From Parvularia atlantis (taxonomy: Eukaryota > Opisthokonta > Rotosphaerida): 31,332 nt of DNA. A program made the translations under genes and the position numbers. The notes under the pieces are model-generated. The model was not told where the DNA came from. It searched no databases and saw only the letters and a program-made list of their open reading frames with translations. The stretch's first letter is position 1; each line of letters opens with the position of its first letter. The stretch is taken from NCBI GenBank assembly GCA_943704415.1, contig CALSCO010001019.1, positions 1 to 31,332 on the forward strand. The letters are read 5' to 3'. Below are positions 19,912 to 28,030 of this stretch, in pieces.

Positions 19912-20014
19912 TGTGTGTCCCTTCTGCCACAGAGCGTGTGTGATACGGGGGCTGGTATTTTGACGCAGCAGTGGACAAAAATTCAAACACGATGGGTCAC
20001 CGGGGCGTGGAAGC
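19912..20014. other. 103-bp convergent intergenic gap
   Basis: This lies between the stop codons of KDM5 (plus) and the RNF4-like gene (minus) and must hold both 3' ends. It is locally AT-richer (TTTTGACGC, ACAAAAATTCAAAC). No canonical AATAAA signal is visible. Confidence 0.6.
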
Positions 20015-20739
20015 TCACACGAAGAGCGGGTGGATCTGCTTGAGCGAGAGCTTGTGCCGGCAGACGGGGCACTTGTGCTGTGCGCGTACGGCGCTCTGGA
20101 TGCACTCCTACGCAGCGGTGAGCACAAGGGACATACGCGCGCGCGCGACGGGGCATCCGGACGGACGCACATCGCAAAATACGTGGCCGCACGTTGTCGC
20201 CGCCATCTTCTCAATGCTGTCGAGGCAAACAGCGCACTGCAGCGCCGCCGGCGCCTTGCTCGTCAGGCCCTTCTCAGCGTTGGCCTTCTCCACTTGCCTG
20301 GCGACCGCGGTCGTCAGCGCGCGGGCCGCGGGGAGAGGGGGGGCGCGCGTTGCGCACCTCGAGATCGGCTTGAGCGGCGCGGGTGCGGGCGGCTGCGGCG
20401 GCGGCGGCGAGAGCAGGCCGACGACGGGCTCGACGTTGGCGCGCATCAGGAATCGCTGGAACTCGTTATCGACGCGGTCTTGGGCGCGCGTGGGCTCCAG
20501 CAGGTCCATGAGCGCGCGATCGTCGTCGTCGGGCCGCGTCTCGCCGGTCACGACCACGTCGTCGTCGTCGTCGCCACGAGCGTTTGCCGCGGCCTCGGCC
20601 TCGTCGCCGGTCAGGTCTACGAAGGCCTGTGCGCGCGTGCGTGCGTGAGGGACGCGAGCGCCCGCCGCGTGTCACGCACCGGCGCGGGCGCGTGGCGCGG
20701 CGGCGACGCGTCGTCGACCAGGACAGTCGCAGCCGCCAT
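20015..20739 (-). CDS. RNF4-like SUMO-targeted ubiquitin ligase
   Basis: RNF4-type ligases bind poly-SUMO chains and ubiquitinate the modified proteins. The exons are 20739-20680, 20626-20358, 20297-20171 and 20107-20015, giving 182 residues (human RNF4: 190). Two SUMO-interaction motifs are visible near the N-terminus: FVDLTGDE at about 22-29 and DDDDVVVTGE at about 40-49, each hydrophobic core flanked by acids. A C3HC4 RING spans about 131-173 (CAVC, CGHVFC, CPVC). The last residues KQIHPLFV closely match the RNF4 ending KRYHPIYI. The 60-nt intron 20298-20357 has full splice signals but is a multiple of three and open, so its retention would only insert 20 residues. The start ATG is the only one before the first SIM. 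The gene is head-to-head with PDCD5. The STUbL role is inferred from SIM-RING architecture and could be another SIM-bearing RING E3. Confidence 0.82.
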
Positions 20740-20786
20740 GTACATATATCATAGTATACGTATTCGCCGCCAAATCTGTTAACAAA
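20740..20786. promoter_or_regulatory. 47-bp AT-rich bidirectional promoter
   Basis: The complete gap between the start codons of the RNF4-like gene and PDCD5. It is strikingly AT-rich against its surroundings and contains TATATATC-like and TATAC elements (ACATATATC, AGTATACG). These are candidate TATA-type core elements; function is inferred from position. Confidence 0.55.
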
Positions 20787-21408
20787 ATGCAGGCAGCGAA
20801 CGGGAGCAAGAAGGATGAGGCGGAGGCCGAGCGGTGCGCCGTCGCCTCGCTGCTGCTCGCTGGCTGGCCCGTCTCACACGTGTGCACACGTGCGCAGGCA
20901 GCAGGCCGAGATGCGCGCGAGCATGCTCACGCAGATCCTCGAGGCCGATGCGCGCGACCGCCGTGCGTCTCTGCGCATGCGCGAGCGATGCCAGGGTGGC
21001 GCGTGATGCGCGACGCGCGCCCGTGCCCAGTGACGCGGATAGGCATGGTCAAGGCTGACAAGGCGCGCGCGGTCGAGGACATGCTCATCCGCATGGCCCA
21101 GTCGCGCCAGCTGCAGGGGCGGGTCAACGAGGCGCAGCTGGTGCAGGTGCGCCGAGGGCGATGCCGCCGCTCAGGCTGGGTCGCTCACGCGCGCCACATC
21201 TGCCGCCCGCATCCGCCGCTGCCGCCGCTGCCGCCGCACAGCTGCTCGAGCAGGTCAGCGAGCAGAGCAAGCTGGCCGAGACCAAGATCAAGGTGCACGG
21301 CGATGCACCGCAGCGCATCGGCGTGCTGTTGACCGCACGGCGCGCCAGTTCCAGCGACGCGCCGGCGACGACGACGACTTTGACGAGGACAGCCTCTTCC
21401 AAGACTGA
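20787..21408 (+). CDS. PDCD5: PDCD5/TFAR19 family protein
   Basis: PDCD5 is a small conserved helical protein that binds the CCT chaperonin and TIP60 and is linked to apoptosis and tubulin folding in animals. The exons are 20787-20833, 20898-20962, 21031-21146, 21242-21292 and 21349-21408, giving 112 residues (human 125). The conserved core is present: QQAEMRASMLTQILEADARD, then RIGMVKADKARAVEDMLIRM. The tail FQRRAGDDDDFDEDSLFQD matches the family's basic patch and acidic C-terminus. The N-terminal helix is shorter than in human. The start is the first ATG (AACAAAATG context) after the AT-rich promoter. Joining 20962 to 21031 restores the family sequence through DARDRLTRIGMV. Confidence 0.93.
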
Positions 21409-22003
21409 CGTGTGTGTAGCGGGCTGATCAACGTAGTCGCTGTAGCCTTTGCAGCTTCGCCGTTGCAGACGTGTTTTGCACATGTGTGTCCTTTGCACGC
21501 ATCCGTGACACACGGAGGCGCCGCAGGGCCACGCGGCGTGCCACTTTGCCAGCGACTGCTGCCTGCCGTGCGACACGCGCCCCCGCGCCCCCGCGTGCAC
21601 CATCAGCGACCGCATCGTCTGGCATGTCGAACAGACCGACGAGCCACGGTGTGCGGGGCGTGGTCGAGCGCGGCCTTCGTGCGCTCACCGGCCCTTCGCA
21701 CGCCGCGGCAGGATGCTGCGCACGCGCGCGTGTACAACGCGGACGGGACGTACGAGCGCAAGCCCGAGACCCTGAAGCGGCACTCGGAAGCCTATCGTGT
21801 TCAAGTCTGTCCTCTTGTTCCTGCAAAGCTGTGGTTGAACCTGCGTGTCTAGCGGCAGTGTGTGCCTCGGTTGCTTCGCCGCACAAACGCATCGCTTAGC
21901 AGCAAGGCGGGTCGACGTGCGCGCCGACGCACGCTTCTTGTCCCCGCGACTCAGCCAACCAGGTGAAACACAGCGCAGCCAAACATCGCGCATCCGGTGC
22001 ATC
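21409..22003 (+). other. 595-bp stretch, possible unrecognised small spliced gene
   Basis: No gene can be closed here. Two pieces look coding on the plus strand. One, after a CCGCAG acceptor at 21526, reads GHAACHFASDCCLPCD and on through RIVWHVEQTDEP, with clustered Cys and a non-shadow-like composition. The other, after GCGGCAG at 21711, reads RVYNADGTYERKPETLKRHS. A donor-like GTGTGCGGGG (21650) and an intron-like 62-nt gap separate them, but the two preferred frames do not join in phase. An ATG at 21482 (MCVLCTHP) runs into TGA in the frame of the first piece. I do not recognise a family. The last 150 bp hold only the leader of the next gene. Confidence 0.25.
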
Positions 22004-22937
22004 ATGAACTCGGACGAGATCGACGACGACGCGCTCGCCTCGCTCGACGACGACGCAATCACCGCCGCGCCTGCCGCGGTCAAGCCCGAACCCCGCGCAG
22101 CGGCCGGCACACCGCGCCGGATTGTGCACATCAACCGCGCGCCCGTTCTGACGCTGTGCGCTGCGATGCCCACGACACGCGATGTGCACGTCTCACTGGG
22201 CGGGACGCGCAGCTGGGCCGTGCATGTGGCGCTGCGCCTGGGCCATCCGGAGCCGACGGCGCTGACGCTCGGGCGCGCCGTGGCCATCAAGTACGCGCTG
22301 ACAAAGGGCGAGGCGCTAGGCGTGATCAGCGGCGCGGTGGGCGTGCGGCGCGTGGCCGTGCCGCCGGGGCGGGTCTACACGGCGCCGATCGTGCCGGCCA
22401 ACCCGGTCGTGTACATGCGGCAGCGCGCAATCAGCTTCTTCAACCAGGTGTTTACGGTGCAGCTGCAGGCGGGCGGGACGCAGTTGGTGACGGTGCTGGA
22501 CGTGCGTGCCTCACGCGCCCTTGCGGCCAGCGGCTGATGCGCACGGCCCCACGCAGGGCAAGCCGATGCAGCCTGAGAGCGTACGCGCGTACCTGCGCGG
22601 GCAGTTTGGGCGGCACGAGGTGGCGGTGACGGCGGCGATGCGCGACCTGGCGCACGTTCTCGCACCGGAGCAGCTGGGCGGCGACGGCGCGTACGAGGCC
22701 TACATGCAGTTCCGACCGGCGATCCCGCCGGGCCTGGACGGGTGGGGTGCAGCGGGCGAACTTGACCTAGACGTGCTGGCCGAGATAACCGCGGCCGCCG
22801 AGACGACCGCGCCGAAGCGCAAGCCGGCCTCAGACGCCGAGACGTCCGCGGCCGCGCCGCCCAAGCGCAAGCCGCCCGCGGACGCCGACGCCAATGCTGA
22901 CGTGCCCTCTTCCGCCAGCAAGCGCACTGTACACTGA
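22004..22937 (+). CDS. Conserved protein of unknown function (INRAPVLTLW family)
   Basis: The exons are 22004-22155, 22213-22501 and 22557-22937, giving 273 residues. Residues 1-30 are acidic (MNSDEIDDDALASLDDD). The core IVHINRAPVLTLWAVHVALR, then ALTLGRAVAIKYALTKGEALG, resembles from memory a family found in both bacteria and eukaryotes whose members read INRAPVLTLWAAVVAERLG. The later block ESVRAYLRGQFG, YEAYMQFRPAIPPGLDGWG and GELDLDVL also fits that family. The C-terminus carries two basic clusters (PKRKP, PKRKPP) that may act as a nuclear signal. The 57-nt intron 22156-22212 is open and a multiple of three, but removing it restores the conserved TLW motif. I cannot name the family or its activity. 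It ends 17 bp from the convergent FAD monooxygenase. Confidence 0.75.
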
Positions 22938-22954
22938 GTACAACTACAACAGAG

Positions 22955-24649
22955 TCACGCTGACAGGGTCGTGTTGACGCGCCGCAGACACGACAGCACG
23001 ACGTCGCCCCAGCGGCCGCCCGCGGCCCGGCCGAGCTCGTCAAAGCTCGCGCGTGCTTGCACGGCGCGGAAGACGCGCTGTGCCTGCCACAGGTCCGCCT
23101 GCGCAAAGTCCACGCCGAGCACAAAGCCGCAGTAGGCCTCGAGCACGATCGTGCGCAGCTGGTAGTGCGCCATCGCGTCCACGCGCTGCTGCGCCCGCGT
23201 CTGCTGCTCGACCACCACGGCCCCGACACCGTCGCGCTGCAGCTGCGCCAGCACCGTCTGCAGCTCGGTCAGCGTGAGCAGCGCCTGGTTGATGCCGATG
23301 CCGAGGCGGTAGTGCGCCGTCACGGCGTTGTCGCCAAAGACGAGCACAAGCGAGCGGCCGCCGGGCAGGGCGCGCGCGAGCGGGCTCGTGGTGACGATGC
23401 GCACGGGCACAATGTCCACGTCGAGCTCGTCAGCGCCACGCGAGCGCGTCCGCAGCAGGCGCCGCAGCTGCGCGATGTCGGCCACGGGCTGGCTCAGCAG
23501 TGCGTTCGTGACCGTCCGCAGCGCCTCCCACGGCAGGCCCGCGTCCTGCCAGCGCTCGCGGTCGCGGGCCTGCGCGTCCTCCTTCTGCGCGAGCAGGTCG
23601 CGGCCGTAGTCGTGCTGCAGGATCAGCTGCAGCTGGCAGTGCCCGCGGTACCAGCGCTTGAAGGCGGCAGTGATGTTTGGGTGGGTGAACGCGATGTCGT
23701 ACGGGTCGAGGTCGCCGCCTTTGCGCAGCTCCGGGCACTGCCCAGTGGCCGGGTCGGCGAGGTACCGCACGATCATCGTCGGCTGGTTCATGCTTGGGAT
23801 GCGCACGTCGACGGGCCCGCGCGGCGTGTCGAAGTGCGCCGTATCGTGCCGCACAGCCGTGAGCCCCGCGTGCTCGCGCACCCACGTGCCCGCACCGCCC
23901 TCGCAGCCCACGAGCACGTCAAACGCGGCTGCGTGTTCCGGTCCCCGTGCCGCGCCAAACACGACCGTGCTGCGCGCGTCCGCGGCGTGCTGCAGGCGCA
24001 GCGGTGTCACGCCGCAGCGCACGTCGATGCCGCCGACGAGGAACGCGAGGCGCGCGAGCGTGTGCTCGAGCATGTTGATGCGGTAGACGACGCTCGCGGC
24101 CGAGAAGGGGTGCTGGTCGGCCTCGAACAGCGTCACGCCCCACCGCTCGAGCCGCGTTAAGCCGTCGTACCACAGGTTGGCGCTCACGTCGACCCAGGCA
24201 TCGCGCGTGTACGCCGTCCGCCGCTCGAGCACTGTCACGCTGCGCACGCCCGCGGCCCGTGCCTGCAGCGCCATGAGCAGCCCGACCGGCCCGGCGCCGA
24301 CGACGACCACGTCCGCGTCCATCGCGTCGTCGTCGGGCGCAGCAAAGGCGTGGGCGATCCGCATCAGCAGCGTGCGCAGCGGCGACTCGGCCTCGCCGTC
24401 GGGTCGTGCCGCTGGCGGCAGCAGCGGTGGCGATCGCGCAGCGCGGAGGCATTCAACAAGCGCGCGCGCCGCGACCAGCGCGGCATCGGCCCTGACGCAC
24501 GGCGGCGGCGCTTCCGCGTCGATGTGTAGCACGGCGTGCGCCAGCGCCGCGTCGTCCAGCCGGGCCCAGTCGCACGCGCCGTCGGGCCGCGCGAGCAGCA
24601 ACGCCGCTGCCGCCGCGAGCACAACCGCGACCGCGACCGCGATTCGCAT
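22955..24649 (-). CDS. Secreted or lumenal FAD-dependent monooxygenase, intronless
   Basis: A single open frame of 564 residues with no intron. Residues 1-26 form a signal peptide or anchor (MRIAVAVAVVLAAAAALLLA). The Rossmann motif GAGPVG is at 118-123 with the ribose-binding Glu of VTVLERR at about 142. The second FAD motif GDNAVTAHYRLGIGIN occupies the place of the GD-box of group A flavoprotein hydroxylases. This suggests a single-component aromatic or polyketide-type monooxygenase using NAD(P)H; the substrate is unknown. The start at 24649 is preferred because the reading frame upstream (to 25255) overlaps the plus-strand gene at 24677 and is low-complexity. Absence of introns contrasts sharply with other genes here and hints at transfer from bacteria or retroposition. 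Its start codon is 27 bp from a divergent intronless gene. Confidence 0.85.
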   Translation of the reverse strand: MRIAVAVAVVLAAAAALLLARPDGACDWARLDDAALAHAVLHIDAEAPPPCVRADAALVAARALVECLRAARSPPLLPPAARPDGEAESPLRTLLMRIAHAFAAPDDDAMDADVVVVGAGPVGLLMALQARAAGVRSVTVLERRTAYTRDAWVDVSANLWYDGLTRLERWGVTLFEADQHPFSAASVVYRINMLEHTLARLAFLVGGIDVRCGVTPLRLQHAADARSTVVFGAARGPEHAAAFDVLVGCEGGAGTWVREHAGLTAVRHDTAHFDTPRGPVDVRIPSMNQPTMIVRYLADPATGQCPELRKGGDLDPYDIAFTHPNITAAFKRWYRGHCQLQLILQHDYGRDLLAQKEDAQARDRERWQDAGLPWEALRTVTNALLSQPVADIAQLRRLLRTRSRGADELDVDIVPVRIVTTSPLARALPGGRSLVLVFGDNAVTAHYRLGIGINQALLTLTELQTVLAQLQRDGVGAVVVEQQTRAQQRVDAMAHYQLRTIVLEAYCGFVLGVDFAQADLWQAQRVFRAVQARASFDELGRAAGGRWGDVVLSCLRRVNTTLSA

Positions 24650-24676
24650 TCTCCAGTTTGGCAACTTGCTGTCCTG
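24650..24676. promoter_or_regulatory. 27-bp divergent gap between two intronless genes
   Basis: The entire spacer between the start codons of the FAD monooxygenase (minus) and the HAPSTR1-like gene (plus). A conventional core promoter does not fit, so initiation probably lies inside one or both coding regions, or one true start lies further in. Confidence 0.4.
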
Positions 24677-25189
24677 ATGGCCGACCCTCTGCTCGCGACG
24701 TTCCGCGCGGCGGCCAACACGCTCACGCTGTTCTACCGCGAGAGCGCGGCGGCGCAGCGGCGGGCGCACGCGCTCGGCTACAGCGACTGCCTCGAGGACC
24801 TGCTGCGGCTGCTGGGCGGGCTGGGCATGGCGCCGCAGATCGCGACGGCCGAGCTGCTTGCGCTGCTCCGCGCGCGGCTCGAGCAGGTGCACGCGCGCGC
24901 CGGCGCGGACGAGCGTGCGGCCGCCAACGGCGCGAGCGGTGCCGCGGGCAGCACGGCTCGCAACGGCAGCGCGGATGGGCCGGGCGCATCCGCCGCACCG
25001 GCTGCACCGGCTGCACCGGCTGCACCTTCGGCATCTGCCGCGCCGGCACCAGCACCTGCATCCGCGTCGGCATCGGGCGCGCTCGTGCCGCTCGGCCACG
25101 GCGGCGAGCTCAAGCGCGACCGCCCGACGGACCTGTTTGGCGTGGAGCTGGAGGGGTGGGACCCGAGCAAGCGGAGCCGGTTTGCGTGA
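24677..25189 (+). CDS. HAPSTR1/C16orf72-like small protein, intronless
   Basis: An open frame of 170 residues. Residues 6-45 (LATFRAAANTLTLFYRESAA, then RAHALGYSDCLEDLL) resemble the helical block of human C16orf72/HAPSTR1 (FQNAATAVTNLYKESVDTHQ, then GYQRRNKDVLAW), a stress-response regulator of HUWE1. The middle (about 75-135) is Ala/Pro/Ser-rich with a short tandem repeat. The C-terminus GVELEGWDPSKRSRFA is conserved-looking and resembles the Lys/Arg tail of that family. The family match is from memory and moderate. The ATG at 24677 follows a short leader shared with the divergent gene; the upstream frame back to 24536 is antisense to the FAD gene and was not used. Confidence 0.6.
   Translation: MADPLLATFRAAANTLTLFYRESAAAQRRAHALGYSDCLEDLLRLLGGLGMAPQIATAELLALLRARLEQVHARAGADERAAANGASGAAGSTARNGSADGPGASAAPAAPAAPAAPSASAAPAPAPASASASGALVPLGHGGELKRDRPTDLFGVELEGWDPSKRSRFA
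24995..25026 (+). repeat. Short tandem GCACCGGCT repeat
   Basis: Three to four copies of a 9-bp unit encode Ala-Pro-Ala repeats in the disordered middle of the HAPSTR1-like protein. This is probably a slippage product. Confidence 0.8.
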
Positions 25190-25273
25190 GCATGATAGAG
25201 CACAACACATGGGCACGACAGAGCACGGCACATGAGCACAACACACGCGACACAAACAGAAAGCCTCACTTCC
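25190..25273. other. 84-bp convergent intergenic gap
   Basis: Between the stops of the HAPSTR1-like gene and the RasGEF. It contains repeated ACA-rich words (CACAACACATGGGCACGACA, GAGCACAACACACGCGACAC). No clear polyadenylation hexamer is seen. Confidence 0.5.
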
Positions 25274-28030
25274 TCACTTGCTGTCGGTGATCTGCCGCGA
25301 CACCTGCATGAGCGACTCGTCGTCGAGCGCGGTCGAGCCGGCGACGTAGGTCTGCCACGACGCGTGTGAGCGTGCATGTCGCGCGCGACGTGGCTCGCAC
25401 GTACCCGCAGCGCCTCGTCGCTCTTGATCTTGTACGACGTCAGCTGCAGGGTCTCGACCTTGCTGACGGTGTTGTACAGCTGCGCGCGCCCTTGAGTGAC
25501 CTGTCTCACAAGCCCAGCCCGGGCTCGCTCGCATACCGCCAGGCAGCGGTCGAACCGCACCACCGTTGTCCCGTCCATGCTCTCCTCTGTGCTCGTCATC
25601 TTCTCCACAGCTGTAAGGTCCTGCATCAGCACGCCTGCTCGCACCTCGTCAGCCAGCAGCACTCGCAGCCAAGAACCACCACGCGCACACCGATGACGGG
25701 GATCAGCGGCGGCTTGGCCGCCTCCAGCTCGGCCCGGTACTGCGCAAAGTTGCTCCGCGGCTGCACCAGCTTCTCGAGCTCCTCGAACGACTCGGTGAAC
25801 TTCTTCGGCACGGCCTGGGCCACGCGCGGGCGTCGGCCAAGGGCGAGCTGACGCGCGCCGCGCACCTGCCACACGCTCGTGAGGCGCGCCACAGCCGGAT
25901 GGGCGAGCCCGTGCACGATCCACGCGACCGAGTTGTAGTTGCGCAGCTCGCGGCAGGCCTGCGCGCACACCTGCATCAGCCACAGCGCAGTACCACGCGC
26001 CGGGGCCTGCCGCGCACGATGGCGATCTTGATAAACTTGCGGATCGTGTACGCGCGCATCTGGTTCGAGTCGGCCTCGACGACCTCGGTGGCCACCCAGC
26101 GGCTCATCTGCGCGATGCGCGCGCGGTGTTGGCGGCACGGTCGCAGCGCACGACGCCAAGCGGCCGACGCACCCGCACAAACCACGAGATCGGCATCAGC
26201 GCCAGCCGCACCGTTTCGTCGGTCGGCGCCACGCCGTCCGGGTGCACGAGCGGCAGCCACTGGTGCACGCGGATCTGCGCGGACGGCCTCGTCGTTAGCC
26301 GGGACACTCGCAACGGCACAGTGGGCATGCGCACCAGCCGGAACTCTTGCTGCTCCATTAACGTGATCTCCTCGGCGATCGCGTTGGCCCGGTCGGCCAT
26401 GAGGTGCGGGTCCGTGTCGATCGCGCCGTCGGGCGTTATGGGCGTGCGCATGAACATGCGGATGGACGAGCTCACGGACGTCATGCGCTGGGCACAGGCG
26501 CATCAGACCCGCACAACCCAGCACAGCCCAGCACGGCACACGCGCACCTGCGACCGGATCGCCTCCTGCAGCTGGTAGGCGTGCGCGATGTACATCTGCT
26601 TGTAGCCCGTCTGAAGTGAGTCAGCAAACTCCTCGATCACGGGCACAAGCCTGCGCCGCTGCGTGCGCCGCCGAGACGTGAGCGGACACGGTTGACGGGA
26701 CCGGCGCGCACCTCGACCTCGAGCCAGCACCGCGTGATCAGCCTGCTGAGCACGTGCACGGCCCTCCGGCGGATCGGGTCCACGTGCTGCTTGTACTCGA
26801 GCTTGCGCGCGGCCGGTGTTAGGCGGTCACAGCAGCACGCGAGGCGCCACCAGTACCTTCTCCTTGTTGGTGGCCTCGGGAGGCGCGACCGTACGGAACC
26901 GCGCCATCGCCTCCTCGACGATCGCGTCGGTCGTCGTGAACATCGAGTGGTTGAGCACGACGACCTCGACCACATCGACCTCTGCCGCCGCGAGCGATCA
27001 GCCACCGACGAGCGTCCTGCGCCGCCGACGCACGCACCCGGGTAGCCCACGGGCGATTCGTTCGCCGGGTCAAACACGAGCTCGAGCAGCTCCGGCAGCT
27101 GCACAAACGCCAGGCTCTGCAGCGTCTTGGGCGAGCTCGAGAAGATAGCCGTCGTGAGGTCGTCCAGGCCGTGCCGGCGCGGCTGCGATGCCGCGGGCGC
27201 GTGGTCAGCGGCCCCCCGTGTCGTGCAGCGGGTGCACAGCGGTGCCTTGAACGTGATCTCGCGCATCGGGATCGCCGGCGCCTTGAGCACGGTCGACACG
27301 TTGGACGGCGCGGGCGCGGCGGCCTCGCTCGGGCTGACGGCCAATGCTGCGAGCGGCACGCTGAGCACGACCCGCACCGACCCGCACGCGCGCACACGCA
27401 CGCATGCTCTTGCGCACGGTGCCGACGATCATCACCTCGTTGGGCACAGGGCTGAGCGGCGTCTCGGGCTGCTGCGAAGCGCGGAACTGCATCCGGAAGC
27501 GCTGCATGCAGTCGATCGGGTCTTACGCGCGCGCACGGTCAGCAGTTGGTGCCGCGCCACAGCGCAACCCGCGTCCCCGCCGCGCACCAAAGATCGTGTT
27601 GCCCGACGGCAGCTTGCGCGGCCCGTAGATGTTGGCCAGGTGAACTGGCGCCGTCAGCGGCGCAAACTCTCCGGGCGACGCTGGGCCGGCCTTGGCTGCG
27701 CGCGGGCGGGCGCCCACGTCGGCACTGCGCCCAGCTCGAGCACCTGCGCGGCCCCGCGCACGTACTCTCAATCTGGCTCAGGAAGCTGACGCTGTTGCGC
27801 GAGAACAGCGTCCCGGCCATGGACAGCGTCTTCATCATGCGCATCGTGCCCGTGACCTTGCCCGTGCTGCGCGGCCGCCCGGGGCGCCCGTTGCTGCTGC
27901 CTTCACCGCCTGCGCGCCGCGCGCGGTGAGACGCGACACGGCGCGTTGCTGGGCCCGTCGCACCGTCGTCCCCGACGACCGCTGGCGAGCCGCGACCCGA
28001 CGCCCCACTCTGTGCTGCGTCACCCATCAT
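25274..28030 (-). CDS. Ras guanine nucleotide exchange factor (RasGEF_N + CDC25)
   Basis: CDC25-domain proteins load Ras-family GTPases with GTP. The 15 exons are 28030-27964, 27909-27766, 27695-27588, 27521-27402, 27346-27038, 26981-26839, 26801-26712, 26658-26548, 26487-26335, 26274-26173, 26107-26018, 25970-25866, 25814-25691, 25634-25405 and 25351-25274, giving about 657 residues. A further GC-AG intron is likely at 27183-27245, which would make it 636. RasGEF_N lies roughly at 280-365 (VVLNHSMFTTTDAIVEEAMA). The catalytic domain spans about 392-632: AEEITLMEQQEF, MSRWVATEVVEAD, FIKIAIVCAQACRELRNYNS, then VPKKFTESFEELEKLV. The stretch IPVIGVLMQDLTAVEKM marks the catalytic hairpin region. 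No SH3, PH or RA domain is seen; the first 240 residues are mostly disordered. Intron 26802-26838 is only 37 nt. The start codon overlaps the ADAT1 stop, so a downstream start (for example in TGTMRMMKTLSMAG) is possible. Confidence 0.9.

Noticed and set aside
21482-21508. Possible selenoprotein with in-frame TGA at 21506
   Set aside because: The frame from ATG 21482 enters the Cys-rich piece only through TGA, but nothing resembling a SECIS hairpin or a known selenoprotein is visible. An intron or chance frame is simpler.
21503-21526. 22-24-nt intron joining MCVLCTHP to the Cys-rich piece
   Set aside because: It is too short to be credible even here, and the joined frame is wrong for the Cys-rich reading.
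22955-25255. 766-residue version of the FAD monooxygenase starting at 25255
   Set aside because: The upstream 200 residues are Arg/Cys-rich antisense of the HAPSTR1-like gene, and a clear signal peptide begins at 24649.
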